Both the position numbers and the translations under genes were made by a program. From Scilla litardierei (lineage: Eukaryota; Streptophyta; Magnoliopsida; Asparagales; Asparagaceae): a DNA stretch of 64,000 bases. Below, one piece after another: positions 1 through 12,400 of the stretch. The stretch is from positions 170,824,807 through 170,888,806 of the forward strand of contig CM061141.1 in assembly GCA_030789695.1 (NCBI GenBank). The letters run 5' to 3'. Under the pieces are notes generated by a model. It was not told where the DNA came from. It saw only the letters and a program-made list of their open reading frames with translations, and did no database searches. Each line of letters begins with the position of its first letter. Position 1 is the first letter of the stretch.

Positions 1-1620
1 CGGGGCAGGCTTCCGAGCTGCGCCCCCGAAAGGTCGCCAAGGGCTTGGGGCAGGCTGCATAACTCGACCATTCCATATCATAGACCCAGTGCGAGCTTCG
101 GAATTACACCCCCAAGAGGGCATCCTCAGATGAAGGTTGTCCTCGACGGAGGTCATCCTCCCCCGACAGGTCGCCCATGGGTCCAGGGCAGGTTTCTAGA
201 CTGCGCCCCCAGCCAAGCAGGTTTTATTCTATCTACGACTTGCATCATTACATTTCAACTTACACACTTTTCGAGTATTCTCTTGTGTGCGAGAAATCAC
301 AGGTCGAGATCGGGTCGACTATGCGCCCCAGGTTTTATTCTATCTCCGACTTGTGTCATTACGTTTCGACTTACACACTTTTTGAGTTTTCTCTAGTGTA
401 CGAGAAATCACAAGTCGAGATTGGGTCGACTATGTACCCCAGGTTTTATTCTATCTCCGATTTGTATCGTAACGTTTCGACTTACACACTCTTCGAGTTT
501 TCTCTTGTGTGCGAGAAATCACAGGTCAAGATCGGCCCGATCCTTGGAGGCGAGCTGACTCGCCATAAACCACACCTCCAGGGCAGGTCTCTGAGTCGCA
601 AGCCCGAAGGGTCTCCAAGGGCTTGGCACGAGCTACGCACCTCAACCCTCCCCTACCAAGATCCAGGGCAGACTTACGAGCTGCGCCCCCAAAAGGAGCA
701 TGGGGCATAGGACCCCCCAGGGGTGCTGAAAGGGCCACACCCCCGACTCACCCTCTCGAAGCCCTCCTGGGCATGTCACGGCCTGACTATCCATAGCAGG
801 TCGGTCCTCGCTATCCAAACCGAAGACGAGAGCGAGCTACCTCGTAGAAAAGATCCGGGCAGGCTTCCGAGCTGCACCCTCGAAAGGTCGCCAAGGGCTT
901 GGGGTAGGCTGCGTAACTCGACCCTTCCATGTCAGAGACCCAAGGCGAACTTCGAAACTGCACCCCCGAGAGGACATCCTCAGGTGAAGATTGTCCTCGA
1001 CGAATGTCATCCTCCCCCGACAGGTCGCCCATGGGTCCGGGGCAGGTTTCTGGACTGCGCCCCACCCGAACAGGTCTTCCTTCTCTCTCGCCTACCGTTA
1101 AGTTTCGACTCACATCCTCTTCAAACTTTCCTTGTGAGAAAAGCCACATGTCAGGATCGGCCTAATCGCAAAAAGCAAGCTGCCTTGCTGCAAGCAATGA
1201 TCTGGAGCTGGCTTCTGAGCTGCGCCCCCAAAAGATCACCAAGGGCTTGGGGGTAGGCTACGTAACTCGACCCTTTCCTGTTAGAGACCTAGGGCGGGCT
1301 TCGGAACTATGCCTCTGAGAAGGCGTCCTCATGTGAAGGTTGTCCTCGGCGAAGGTCATCCTCCCTCGGCAGGTCGCCCATGGGTCCGGGGAAGGTTTCC
1401 GGACTGCGCCCCCACCCAAGCAGGTCTTCACACTATCTCCGACGTATGTCAATATGTTTCGAATCATGAAATTTTTGTGTTTTGGTGATATGAAAAACCC
1501 TAGATCGAGGTCGGCATGATCACTAGGGGTGTGCTATTTCACCATGCTCGAACTCTGAGGCAAGCTTACGAGCTGCGCCTCGATAGGTCACCCAGGCTTA
1601 CGAATATCGTCCACACCAAA
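1..1620 (+). repeat. GC-rich tandem-repeat block, probable 3' non-coding region of a Tat-lineage Ty3/gypsy element
   Basis: A unit of about 350 bp recurs: the motif GGGCAGGCTTCCGAGCTG and its variants occur near 3, 857, 1205 and (degenerate) 1556, each followed by AGGTCGCCAAGGGCTTGGGG and then TAACTCGACC. The first copy is longer because it holds a nested 111-bp triplication. No retroelement protein is readable here. Plant Ogre/Retand/Tat elements are known to carry tandem repeats between pol and the 3' LTR, and the block sits directly upstream of an LTR-like sequence, so I infer it is such a 3' untranslated region. No clear polypurine tract is visible before 1621, so the physical link to that LTR is not proven. 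Confidence 0.6.
218..550 (+). repeat. Three tandem copies of a 111-bp subrepeat
   Basis: Copies begin with CAGGTTTTATTCTATCT at 218, 329 and 440, exactly 111 bp apart, and end in a stretch around GAGAAATCACARGTCGAGAT. Diverged single copies sit near 1070 and 1420 inside the larger 350-bp units, so the triplication is a local expansion of part of that unit. Because 111 is a multiple of three, one frame stays open (177-710) and encodes a 37-residue peptide repeat (RFYSISDL...). I regard this as a by-product of unit length rather than a gene. Confidence 0.85.
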
Positions 1621-2677
1621 TGCTGGGGCAATTTTACGCCCTAAAGGCCGGCCTAGTGGATAAAGGCCCACTCAAATAACCCAACAATAATCATCATCAA
1701 TGAGGACCAGTTCGCCAAGGTGAAGAGGAGCTCGACAAGTCTTAGGGAAGATCGTCCAAGCAGAGTGGCAAGCTTGTCAACCGAATCAAATAGAAGAACC
1801 CTCCGGTTGATCGTACATGGTCTACGCTAGCTCGCCCCAGAGTAGCTCGCCCCGAGGCAACTCGTCTACCTCTCTACCCCGAAGCAGTTTTCCCGATAAG
1901 GGAGGTGACATGCCACTAACATCACTGTCAGTTTCACTACAGACAAAGTCTGGCAAAGGCGCACCAGGCTGCTTCGCAGCCTGAAAGCTTGCCAAAAGTG
2001 CACCTGACATTTACGGCTCTGACAGACTGACAAAAGTGCACCTGACACCACCTTACACCATCAATGCGGAAAATATCTCTGACACTACTCGCCACCTTAT
2101 CGTTTCACCACTCAAGTGCCAGCTGGTTGATTCGACATCTGACAGGGTGGCAATCAACTGCCTCTCATGCCTATAAATACTTCCTCTACTCCAACAAGGA
2201 GAGGGGCTGGTTGGTTGGTCAAATCTGTAAGAAACCCCTAACACATCTACATACATTCAAGGTCGGATATCCTCCACATATTTGGGCCTTCCACACTAGT
2301 TTGACACGCAAGCATCGATCTGCCTCTAAGATCGCCCTATGTGTCCGACTTTCTCCTCAAGTCATCAACTGATTTAAGCATCTGAGGGGCTACAGGCTGA
2401 TAGCCGGCCCAGCCTTTCTGACGAGTTGCTCGTCTTACATGAACTTTGCCCCAGCCATCAGCAAACTAGCGATCTGCCGCAACCCTCGCCAAATGACGAG
2501 CGACCTTCATCAATCAGCGAGCTAATTCCACCAGACGAAGGGCAAACTCGACATCCTCATCTACGAATCGCCCTCAAGTCGAGATTAGCCTTGTCATCAA
2601 CCAAATACTTGTAATCATCGTGCCCTTGATTCCCCACATTAATACAAATTCATTGTGTGCCGATCTGACCCGCAACA
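1621..2677 (+). mobile_element. Ty3/gypsy (Tat/Ogre-like) LTR, solo or 3' LTR
   Basis: The sequence starts TGCTGGGGCAATTTTACGCC and ends CGATCTGACCCGCAACA, giving TG...CA ends over 1,057 bp. A TATA box (TATAAATA, 2172-2179) lies about 200 bp before the U5-type motif ACTGATTTAAGCATCTGAGG (2368-2387), a motif typical of plant Tat-lineage LTRs. No primer-binding site follows 2677 (the next bases are ATATCCC) and no clear polypurine tract precedes 1621, so it is neither an intact 5' LTR nor a fully convincing 3' LTR. No 5-bp target duplication is evident. The open frames inside it (2064-2372, 2426-2614) resemble no known protein. Confidence 0.65.
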
Positions 2678-3007
2678 ATATCCCTTAAATTTTTCAGTTA
2701 TTTTTCATCCTACATTCACTTTCCAATATTTGATAAAATATATCTCCAATTGTACAACAACATCTAATGCTTGTGGAAGTGAAAGTGTATGTGTAGAAAT
2801 CAAACATGTCATGGTTATTTAAAAAACAAACATGCACATGTAGCTATAACAATAATACATCAATTTCTAATGGATATGAATCTCATTCATTAAAACCAAT
2901 TTAATGATTCAAAAGAAGATACACATTAAGCACAATTTTTGTAGCTTTTTGTATTTTCCTTTTTTTGTTTTATGTTTATAAAGAACTAAAGCATCCTCAC
3001 AAATGAA
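2678..3007. other. AT-rich unassigned stretch
   Basis: About 330 bp of AT-rich sequence between the gypsy LTR and the copia gag remnant. There is no open frame of note, no repeat unit and no LTR terminus. It may be diverged pol or untranslated sequence of the minus-strand copia element, but I cannot show that. Confidence 0.3.
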
Positions 3008-3274
3008 CTAGCACACAAACAAAATCAAATCAAGCACACAAACAAAACAAATGTATCCATTATGCTCAATCAAGAAAACATACCTTCGCGATGCCGTTTG
3101 GCCAAGGAACTTTTTAATGAAATGCGACGTCCAATCCATAGTTCCTCGCCACTCCATATTACCTACACGGAAGATGTTATGTGACCTTGGAATCCAACAA
3201 GGTCCACTCACGTAAGTCATCAAACTCTTAGGAACCCAAATTTGTTTAAACATTGTGTTTTGGTTCATATATTT

Positions 3275-3316
3275 GCAATAATGAGAAGTATGACCAACAC
3301 AACCACATGTAAAGCA
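3275..3316 (-). pseudogene. Second CCHC zinc knuckle of the copia gag, intact
   Basis: Residues CFTCGCVGHTSHYC fit C-x2-C-x4-H-x4-C with every metal ligand present. It is at residues 132-145 of the 233-codon minus-strand frame 3709-3008, after about 110 lysine- and glutamate-rich residues. The downstream text FKQIWVPK resembles the start of the protease-proximal region in plant copia elements, then similarity fades. Confidence 0.75.
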
Positions 3317-4107
3317 CTTTGTATGAATATTTCTAGCTTTTGTTATCTCAGTGTGAACTTTTCTATATTTTGACTTTTCAACCCGTTTCAGATCATATTC
3401 AAGTCCACGCATATTATTCCCATATATTTGGTTTCCAAGAATTATATCCAAAGATTGTTTTTCCACACCAAATTTCTTTATGGTCAATTCTAGGTTCGTG
3501 AATTTAGATTTCAAACTAGTATTTTCGTACACAGGCAGAGTGCATTTACTAATGAAATCTTTCTTATTGTCCTCTTCATTCTTTTTCACGTTTTCAGCTT
3601 TCTTTTCAAAATCAATTATTTTTTCTTTAAGCTCATTATTTAGCATGCACATCTTTTCAATAAGCTCTTTATTTTCAGTTTCTAGCTTAATCAGTTTTTC
3701 TTTATACATGCTATTTTCTTTTAATAATGTGGGACAAATAAGACATTAAACTTTTTAATGCAAGCTAGATTTTTATCTTTTTCAACATGGTGATGGTAGA
3801 CTTACATGTAACAACTTTTTCTTTCATATTATCAATCTCTTTAGACATGTCACAATTTTCTTGTTGCAATTTAAAGTTACCATTCCTATAGCAATCTAAA
3901 GTAGATCTAGCTCATCAATTTTATCTTGCATTCCCTCACAAATATTCCAAAGTTCAACTTTAGTGCAAGATTTTACCTCGTCGTGCTTTTCCATTAAGCA
4001 AAGTGAGAGTGTGCAATCTCCTCCTGAGTTTCATCTTCGCTATCCATATCCCACGTTATTGCTAAAGATTTTCCTTTCTTTTCAGCGACGTTATTCTTTT
4101 CTTGTGG

Positions 4108-4149
4108 GCAATTCCTCATGAAGTGTCACTTCTTCCTGCATTTAAAACA
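4108..4149 (-). pseudogene. First CCHC zinc knuckle of the copia gag, interrupted by a stop codon
   Basis: Minus-strand reading gives M-E-C-F-K-C-R-K-K-stop-H-F-M-R-N-C-P, which is C-x2-C-x4-H-x4-C with the fourth spacer residue replaced by TGA (4128-4126). The usual residue there is glycine, so a single GGA-to-TGA change would explain it. It lies between the UBN2 part and the coiled-coil part, as expected for the nucleocapsid portion. Confidence 0.8.
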
Positions 4150-5055
4150 TTCCATTTTATTAGTAATATTCTGTTCAGAGGAATTTCTAGCAGGATTATA
4201 TTTGTTAAATCGACTAAACCTTTGCGCCATCTCAGCTCTTCCTTGGTCGGGCTTGATGTATCTTTTTAAGTTTCTGACCATCAGTGCTTGCTCCTAACCA
4301 AGATCAGCATCGTCATCTTCCTTAGCTTGAAGAGCTAGTGGTTTGGGAGCCTTGGTCTCTGGTTTCTCTCTTGATTCAATACTCTGTAGTTCAAGCTCAT
4401 GGGATATTAAGTTACCTATCAAGTCATCCACTCTCATCTTTGATAGATCTTTAGCTTCTTGAATGGATGCGACTTTAGGATGGAAGGAGCTCGACAACGC
4501 TCTCAAGATCTTCCTCATCTGCTCCAGACTAGAGTATGGCTTACCAAGGGAGTTGGACTTTGTAGACGATGTCTGTGAACCTCGCAAACATCTCTTTGAT
4601 GGATTCTGATGGAAGCATGCGGAAGCTCTCATATTCTGTACTCAACAAAGAAATTCTGGACTCCTTCACCTGCGACATTGCCTCATGCGTCACCTCCAGC
4701 GTATGCCATATTTCTTGTGTAGTTAAACATTGTGAGATACGATTAAATTCAGCTTTATCCAAAGAGCAAATAAGTGCATTCATAGCTCTACCGTTCAATG
4801 AATAAAGTTTTTTTATCAGCAACATCCCATTTTTCTTTTGGTTTTAGAATTTCAATATCTTCAATTTTAATAGTGGGGCATTCATATCCTTTTTCAACAA
4901 TGTCCCACACATCATAATCAATAGACACTAATTAACTTTAATTCTCGCTTTCCAATAGGAAAAGTCTTAAACTTAGGGGGTCGGATAATAGACTATCCTT
5001 CAGCCAATGCTGAATCAGAGATATTCATGGTTAATCTAGCCTAGATCTTCAACCT

Positions 5056-5067
5056 GCTCTAATACCA
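5056..5067 (-). promoter_or_regulatory. Primer-binding site (tRNA-iMet type) of the copia element
   Basis: The minus strand reads TGGTATTAGAGC, one base different from the usual plant TGGTATCAGAGC complementary to the initiator methionine tRNA 3' end. It is separated from the LTR terminus (CCAACA, ending at 5070) by two bases, the standard arrangement for reverse-transcription priming. This fixes the element orientation as minus and the adjoining LTR as its 5' LTR. Confidence 0.85.
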
Positions 5068-5069
5068 CT

Positions 5070-5972
5070 TGTTGGATCTAAATTTAAGCCTAGAGGTGGG
5101 TGAATAGGCTAATAAAAATTCTCGTGAACACACAAGCAATCACAGGTAGTTATAATCAGATGCATGGTAAATAAAAGCAAACACAGAGTGCATAGCAGAT
5201 TTACCATGGTTCGGTCGCCCCAACGACCTACTCCAGCCCCAAAGCAATTACTAGCATTAATATGATACTGGGTACAACCGTTAAGCTCCCCGAGCCCCAA
5301 CTCTCCGCTCACCCGGTTCAGTACCGCACTCACCAAAGTGCTAAACACTATTAATCTAGTAACGCTCTCTCTTGACAAGCACCAACTCGTCAAGACCCTC
5401 TTGTCTAGCCCCAACTAGACAAGACCCGAAAAGAGTGAATAAGTAACCTACAAAGATCGATACACCAAGTACACGAATATAAAGTAATAAGAGTTTAGAA
5501 AAGCTTAGTTCGTGTCGGTGTCATCATCTCTGTCGATCAGCGCGTCGTCAACATCATGCTGGCACAAACAGTGTCTCAATCCGATTTCTGGATCTCAAGA
5601 TGTAGCCCTCTGAAGTTCGATATGCAAATCTAACCGAATCTGGTCTGTACGTAAATCAAGTCTCTGTTGTGCAGAATCGGCAGCAGTCTGTGTGTAAAGT
5701 ATGTTTCCACCCAGTCTTCCAGAAATTGTAGTAAATCGAACCGAGCTCAGAAAAATCCGAATAAATACTGGTTGGATTCGTGAGCTCGTTCTCTTCGTTT
5801 GAAAAATAAGAAAGGGCCGATTTGGATGCTCTTGTGGAAAGAAATTCTCAGATCTTTGAAGTACGTCATATGGCTTGGAATTTGATCTCTTGGACTTTGT
5901 TTCTTCAAAGACGGTGGCCTTGGTTACGTGAAATCATCGATCGTTGTTTCCAACTACACGTTGTATCTAACA
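5070..5972 (-). mobile_element. 5' LTR of the minus-strand Ty1/copia element
   Basis: 903 bp bounded by inverted ends: TGTTGGATC at 5070 on the plus strand and GATCYAACA-type TGTATCTAACA ending at 5972. The primer-binding site lies immediately inside the element. Text near 5085-5110 (AAGCCTAGAGGTGGGTGAATA) is typical of Sirevirus-type LTR 3' ends. Satellite A starts on the very next base (5973), so the outer edge of this LTR is the insertion boundary. The opposite LTR is not in the window, so no target duplication can be scored. Confidence 0.8.
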
Positions 5973-6049
5973 GTTTGTCTTCTCTTAATTTTTCTGTTGA
6001 AGATGGTGGTCTTCCTGGTTCCAATGGAAATTTTTGCGGATTTTTCTGA

Positions 6050-9000
6050 TCTCCTTGCTATTTTCTACATTTTATTAAAGATATAGATCTCTTTATTAAA
6101 TGACAAGATTTTTATAGCCTAACTTTTGTCTTCTCTTATTTTTCAGTTGAAGATGGCGATCTCCAGGTTCCAACGGACATTTTTACGGATTTTTCTTAGC
6201 TTTGGGCTTTTTTCTACATTTTCTGGAAGATATGAATCTTTTTATGAAATGATATGATTTTTCGGCCTAATTTTGTCTTCTCTTTTTTTCAGTTGAATAT
6301 TGCGATCTCTCAGTTCCAACGGACATTTATGCAGATTTTTCTGGGCTCGGTGCTATTTTCTACATTTATGGTCGATATGTATCTTTTCATTAAATGATAT
6401 GTTTTTTTCCTAATTTTGTCTTCTTTTATTTTTTAGTTGCAGATGGCGATCTCTCTATTCCAACGGACATTTTTTCAGATTTTTTTGAGCTCCGAGCTAT
6501 TTTCTACATTTTCTGTATGATACGAATCCTTATCTTAAATGATATGATTTTTATAACCTAATTTTGTCTTCTCTTATTATTCTGATGAAGATGGCGATCC
6601 CATAGTTCCAACAAACATTTTTGCGGATTTTTCTGAGATCATGGCTATTTTCTACATTTTTGAAAAGTTTTGTATCTTAATATTAAATGATATGATTTTA
6701 TAGCATAAGTTTGTATTCTCTTATTTTATTTAGTTGAAGATGGCAATCTCCCGGTTCCAAAAGGAAATTTTGCGTATTTTTTGAGCTCGGTGCTATTTTC
6801 TACATTTTATGGAAGATATACAACTTTAATTAAATAATATGATTTATGTAGCTTACATTTGTCTTCTCTTATTTTTTTTAGTTAAAGATGGCGATCTCCC
6901 AGTTCCAACAGACATTTTTGCAGATTTGTTTTAGCTTGAGACTAATTTTCTATATTTTCAGGAAGATACGTATCTTTTTAAGCAATGATATGATTTTTTT
7001 GGCCTAATTTTGTCTTCTCTTTTTTCCTTTGAAGATGGCGATCTCCCGGATCCAATGGACATTTGTGCAGATTTATTTTGAGCTAGGGATATTTTCTATA
7101 TTTTTCGTATAATATGAATCTTTTTATTAAATGATATGATTTTTATAACCTAATTTTGTCCCATTTTTGAGAAGTTAAGGATGTTTTTATTAATTGATAT
7201 GACTTTTGGCCTCATTTTGTTTTCTTTTATTTTTTAGTTGAAGGTAGCGATCTCCCGTTTCTACCGGACATTTTGCCTTATTCTGACATCGGGATTATTT
7301 TCTAAATTTTCTGGAAGATATGGATCTTTTTATTAAATGATATGATTTTTGGCCAAGAAGTCTTCTCTTATTTTTCAGTTGAAGATGGTGATCTTCCTGT
7401 TCCAACAGACATTTTGCAGATTTTTATAAGCTCTGTGCTATTTATTACATTTTTATAAATGATAGGATTTTTATAGACTACGTTTATCTTCTCTTATTTT
7501 CTTCAGTTGAAGATGGCGATCTCCCGGTTCCAATGGATTTTTTTGCAGATTTTTCTTAACTTGAGGCGATTTTTCTACATTCTCTTGAAGATATGGATCT
7601 TTTTATGAAATGATGTGATTTTTGGCCTAATTTTTGTCTTCTCTGTTTTTTAGACGAAGATGATGATCTCCCAGTTCTAATGAACATTTTTTACGGATTT
7701 TTTGAGCTCCATGATATTTTCTACATTTTATATAAGATATGAATCTTTATATTAAATGATACGATTTTTATTGCCTGATTTTGTCTTCTCTTATTTTTTA
7801 TAGTTGAAGGTGGCGACCATGGTTCCAATGAACATTTTTGCGGATTTTTTTGAGCTCGGTGATTTTTTCTAAAATTAGTGGAAGATAAAGAACTTTTTAT
7901 TAAATGGTATTATTTTTATAGCCTATATTTGTCTTCTCTTATTTTTTTAGTTGAAGATGGAGATCTCTCGATTCCAATGAAAATTTGGATTTTTCTGAGC
8001 TCCAAACTATTTTCTACTTATTTTGGAAGATATGGATCGTTATATTAAATGATATGATTTTTATGGTCTAATTTTTTATTCTCTCATTTTTCAGTTGCAT
8101 ATGGCGTTCTATCGGTTCCAACAGACATTTTTGCGTATTATTCTGACCTCGGGGCTATTTTTTAAATTTTCTGGAATATAAGTATCATTTTATTAAATGA
8201 TATAATTTTTGGCCTAATTTTATCTTTTTTTATTTTTCAGTTGAAAATGACGTTCTCCATGTTCCAACAGACTTTTTGTGGATTTTTATGAGCTCGGTGT
8301 TATTTTCTAAATTTTATGAAAGATACGGATCTTTTTAGTAAATGATTGATTTTCTATTTTCTAAATTTCCTATATTTTTACGATCTCCCTGTTCCAACAG
8401 ACTTTTTTGTGGATTGCTATATTCTAATTTTTTCAGTTGACAATGGCGATCTACCTGTTTCCACAGAAATTTTAACGGATTTTTCTTTGTTTGGGATTAT
8501 TTTTCTTCCTCTCCTCGAAGATATGGATATTTTTATTAAATGATATGATTTTTGGCCCAATTTTGTCTTCTCTTTTTTCCAGTTGAAGATGGAAATCTCC
8601 CGGTTCCAATTTACATTTGTGCGGATTTTTTTGAGCTCCAGCCTATTTCTACATTTTCTATAAGATATGGATCTTTATATTAAAGGAAAGGATTTTTAAA
8701 GACTAATTTTGTCTTCTCTTATTTTTTTCAGTAGAAGATTGCGTTCTCCCGGTTTCATTGGACATTTTGGCGGATTGTTCTGAGCTCGGGTCTACTTTTC
8801 TACATTTTTGGGAAGTTATGGATATTTTTATTAAATGATATGATTTTTTTGCCAAAGTTTGTCTTCTCTTATTTTTAAGTTGAAGATGGTAATCTCCATA
8901 TTCCATCAAACATTTTTTGCTGATTATTCTTACCCCTGGCTATTTTCTAAATTTTCTGGAAGATATTGATCTTTTATTAAATGATTTAATTTTTGTCCTA

Positions 9001-9492
9001 AGTTTGCATTCTCTTATTTTTCGGTTGAATTGGTGATCTCCCATTTCCAATTAATATTTTTGCAGATTTTTCTTAGCTCGTTGCTATTTTATACATTTTA
9101 TGGAAGATTTTCATAGCCAACATTTTTCTTCTCTTATTTTTAAGGCGAAGGAGGCGATCTACCGGTTTCAACGGACATTTTTGTAGACTTTTCATAGCTT
9201 AGGACTATTTTTCTACATTTTCTATAAGATATGTATTTTTATGAAATGATATGATTTTTTGGCCTAGTTTTGTCTTTTTTCTGTTAAAGATGGCGATCTC
9301 CCAGTTCCAACGGGCATTTTTGTAGATTATTCTGACCTCGGGGCTACTTTCTAATTTTTTTTGGAAGATATGCATCTTCTTATTAAATTTTAGGATTTTG
9401 GCCTAAATTTGTCTTCTCTTATTTTTTAAGTTGAAAATGACGATCTACCGGTTCCAACGGACATTTTTGCGGATTTTTTGTAGCTTGGAACT
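6050..9492 (+). repeat. Higher-order duplicated block, copy 1 (3.4 kb)
   Basis: This stretch aligns colinearly with 14645-18010 at an offset that falls from about 8,595 to 8,518. Shared unusual features include AATGACAAGATTTTTATAGCC (6100), a TTTTTAAGCAATGATATG unit (6973) and the CTTCCTCTCCTCGAAGATAT unit (8506). Compared with the second copy it has one extra monomer near 6440-6590 and an internal deletion of about 80 bp near 7160, together accounting for the offset change. It is the youngest visible direct duplication in this array. Confidence 0.85.
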
Positions 9493-12400
9493 ATTTTCAA
9501 CATTTTTGCGGATTTTTCTGAGCTCGAAACTATTTTCTACATTTTAAGGAAGTTATGGTTCTTTTTATTAAATGATATGATTTTTTGGCCTAACTTTATC
9601 TTCTCTTATTTTTTATTTGAAAATGGCAGATATTTTTGCAGATTTTTCTGAGCTCGAGAATATTTTCTTCAGTTTATTGAAGATGTGGTTCATTTTATTA
9701 AATGATATGATTTTTATAAACTAAGTTTGTCTCTCTTATTTTTCAGTTGAAGATGGTGATATCCTGTTTCCAACGGAATTTTTTGCCGATTTTTTTTATC
9801 TCGGGGCTATTTTCTAAATTTTATGGAAGATATGTATCTTTTTATGAAATGATATGATTTTTATAGACTAAGTTTGTCTTCTCTTATTTTTCTGTTGAAT
9901 ATGGCGATCTTCCGGTTCCAACGGACTTTTTTGTGAATTTTCTGATCTATATGCTGTATTCTATATTTTCTGTAAGATACGTACCTTTATATTAAATTAT
10001 AGGATTTTTATAACCTAATTTTGTCTTCCCCGATTTTTCAATTGAAGATGGCGATCTCCTGGTTGCAACGGACCTTGTTGATTTTTCTGAGCTTGGTGTT
10101 ATTTTTTTCATTTTCTTGAATAAATGGATATTTTTATCAAATGTATGCTTTTTGTAGTCTAATTTTGTCTTCTCTTTTTTAGTTAAATATGGTGATCTTT
10201 CGATTCCAATGGACATTTTAGCGGATTTTTCTGAGTTCGGTGCTCATTTTCTATATTTTCTCGAAGATATGGATATATTTATTAAATGATATGATTTTTT
10301 TGCCTAATTTTGTCTTCTCTTATTTTTTCGTTAAAGATGGCGATCTGCCGGTTTCAAGGACGTTTTTGTGGGATTTTATGAGCTCCGCACTATTTTCTAC
10401 ATTTTCTGTAAGATAAGATTATTTATATTAAATCTTATGATTTTTATAGCCTAATTTTATCTTCTTTTATTTTACAGTTGAAAATGGCAATCTCCCGGTT
10501 CCAACATATATTTTTAGGAATTTTTTGAGATCGGGGCTATTTTCTACATTTTATTGGAGACATGGATATTTTCATTAAATGATATGATTGTTATAGCCTA
10601 AATTTGTTCTCTTATTTTTTAGTTGAAGAAGATGATCTTCCGGTTCCAACAGACATTTTATGGGTCATTTTATTAAATGATTTGTTTTTTCTACACTAAG
10701 ATTGTCTTCTCTTATTTTTCACTCGTAAATGGTGATCTCCCGGTTCCAACAGGCATTTTTGCAGATTTTTCTCACTACGAGACTATTTTCTACATTTTCT
10801 GAAAGGCAGATCTTTTCATTAAATGATATGATTTTTGGCATAATTTTATCTTCTCTTATTTTTTTTTCAATTGAAAATAGCGATTACCCGGTTCGAACGG
10901 ACATTTTTGCAGATTTTTTTGAGATCGAAGCAATTTTCTTCATTTTATATAAGAAATGGATCTTTTCATTAAGTGCTATGATTTTTATAGCATAAGTTTG
11001 TCTTCTCTTATTTTTTTCAGTTGAAGATCGTGATCAACCGGTTCCAACGAACATTTTTGCAGATTTTTCTTAGCTCGGGACAATTTTTCTACATTTTCTG
11101 GAAGATATGGATCGTTTGATTAAATGATATAATTTTTGGCCTAAGTTTGTCTTCTATTATTTTTTTCAATTGAAGATTGTGATTACAACAGACATTTTTG
11201 ATCATTTTCCTGAACTCTGAGCCATTTTCTAAATTTTCTGTAAGATATGAATCTTTATATTAAATAATATGATTTTTTATAGCTTAAGTTTGCCTTCTCT
11301 TATTTTTAAGTTGAAGATGGCGATCTCCAGGTTCCGACAAACATTTTTGTTGATTTTTCTGAGCTCTTAGTTATTTTCTATATTTTCTGAAAGATAGATC
11401 TTTTATTAAATGATATGATTTTTGGCCTAATTTTTTCTTCCATGATTTTTTAGTTGAAGATGGCGATCTCCCGATTTCAACGTTCCTTTTTGCGGATTTT
11501 TCTCAGCTCCAGGCTAATTTCCACATTTTCTAGAAGATATGGATCGTTTTATTAAATGATATGATTTTTTGGCCTAATCTTATTTTCTCTTATTTTCATA
11601 TTACAGATGGGGATCTCCTGGTTCCCATAGATATTTTTGCGTATTTTTCTGAGCTACGGGTTATTTTCGACATTTTCTGGAAATTATGGTTATTTATTTT
11701 ACATGATATGATTTTAAGGCCAAATTTTGTCTTCTCTTATTTTCAGCTGAATTTGGCAATCTCCCTGTTCCAACGGACATTTTTGCGGATTTTACCGTGT
11801 TCCGAGCTATTTTCTACCTTTTATTGAAGAAATAGATCTTTATATTAAGTGATATGGTTTTTTGGCCTGATTTTGTCTTCTCCTATTTTTTAAGTTGAAT
11901 ATGTCATTCTTCTTTTTGTGGATTGTTCTGAGCGCAGGGATATTTTCTAGATTTTATTGAAGATATGGATCATTTTATTAAATGATATGATTTTTAAGGC
12001 CTAATTTTGTCTTTTCTTATTTTTCAGTTGAAAATGGCCATCTTTTGGTTCCAATATACATTTTTACGAATTTTTCTGAGCGCGAAGCTCATTTATACAT
12101 TTTCTGGAAGATATGTATCTTTTTATTAAATGAAATGATTTTTTGGCCTAATTTTATCTTCTCTTATTTTTCAATTGAAGATGTCGATCTCCGGTTCCAA
12201 CGAACATTTTTATGTATTTTTCATGTAAAGATATGAAACTACATATTTAATGATATGATTTTTATAGCTTAAATTGTCTTCTCTTATTTTTTCAGTTGAA
12301 GATGACGATCTCTTGGTTCCAGTGGACATTTTTGCGGATTTTTCAAAACTCACGGCTATTTTCTATAGTTTATTGTAGATAAAGATCATTTAATTAAATG

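Larger units (their letters stand above)
3008..5028 (-). pseudogene. Decayed Ty1/copia gag polyprotein (Sirevirus-like), pol missing
   Basis: Gag would start at the ATG at 5028-5026 (MNISDS), 25 bp inside the primer-binding site, and is soon broken by a TAG. Reading on in pieces gives a UBN2-type copia gag domain (4825-4541, including EFNRISQCLTTQEIWHTLE) and, in a shifted frame, its C-terminal part (4632-4294, KMRVDDLIGNLISHELELQ). A first CCHC knuckle with a stop in it follows, then a lysine/glutamate-rich coiled-coil-like stretch and a second intact CCHC knuckle (3709-3008). Two knuckles separated by a coiled-coil-rich region suggest a Sirevirus-like gag; this lineage call is inference. 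Protease, integrase and reverse transcriptase are not visible below 3008. Frameshifts and stops make it non-functional. Confidence 0.8.

Noticed and set aside
177..710. 177-codon frame with 37-residue repeats as a repeat protein gene
   Set aside because: Explained by a 111-bp DNA tandem repeat being divisible by three; the homologous single copies at 1070 and 1420 do not keep the frame.
2678..2760. TTTTTCAGTT near 2692 considered as a stray satellite A monomer
   Set aside because: Neighbouring blocks of the monomer (GGCGATC, GGACATTTTT, GAGCTC) are absent, so the match is chance.
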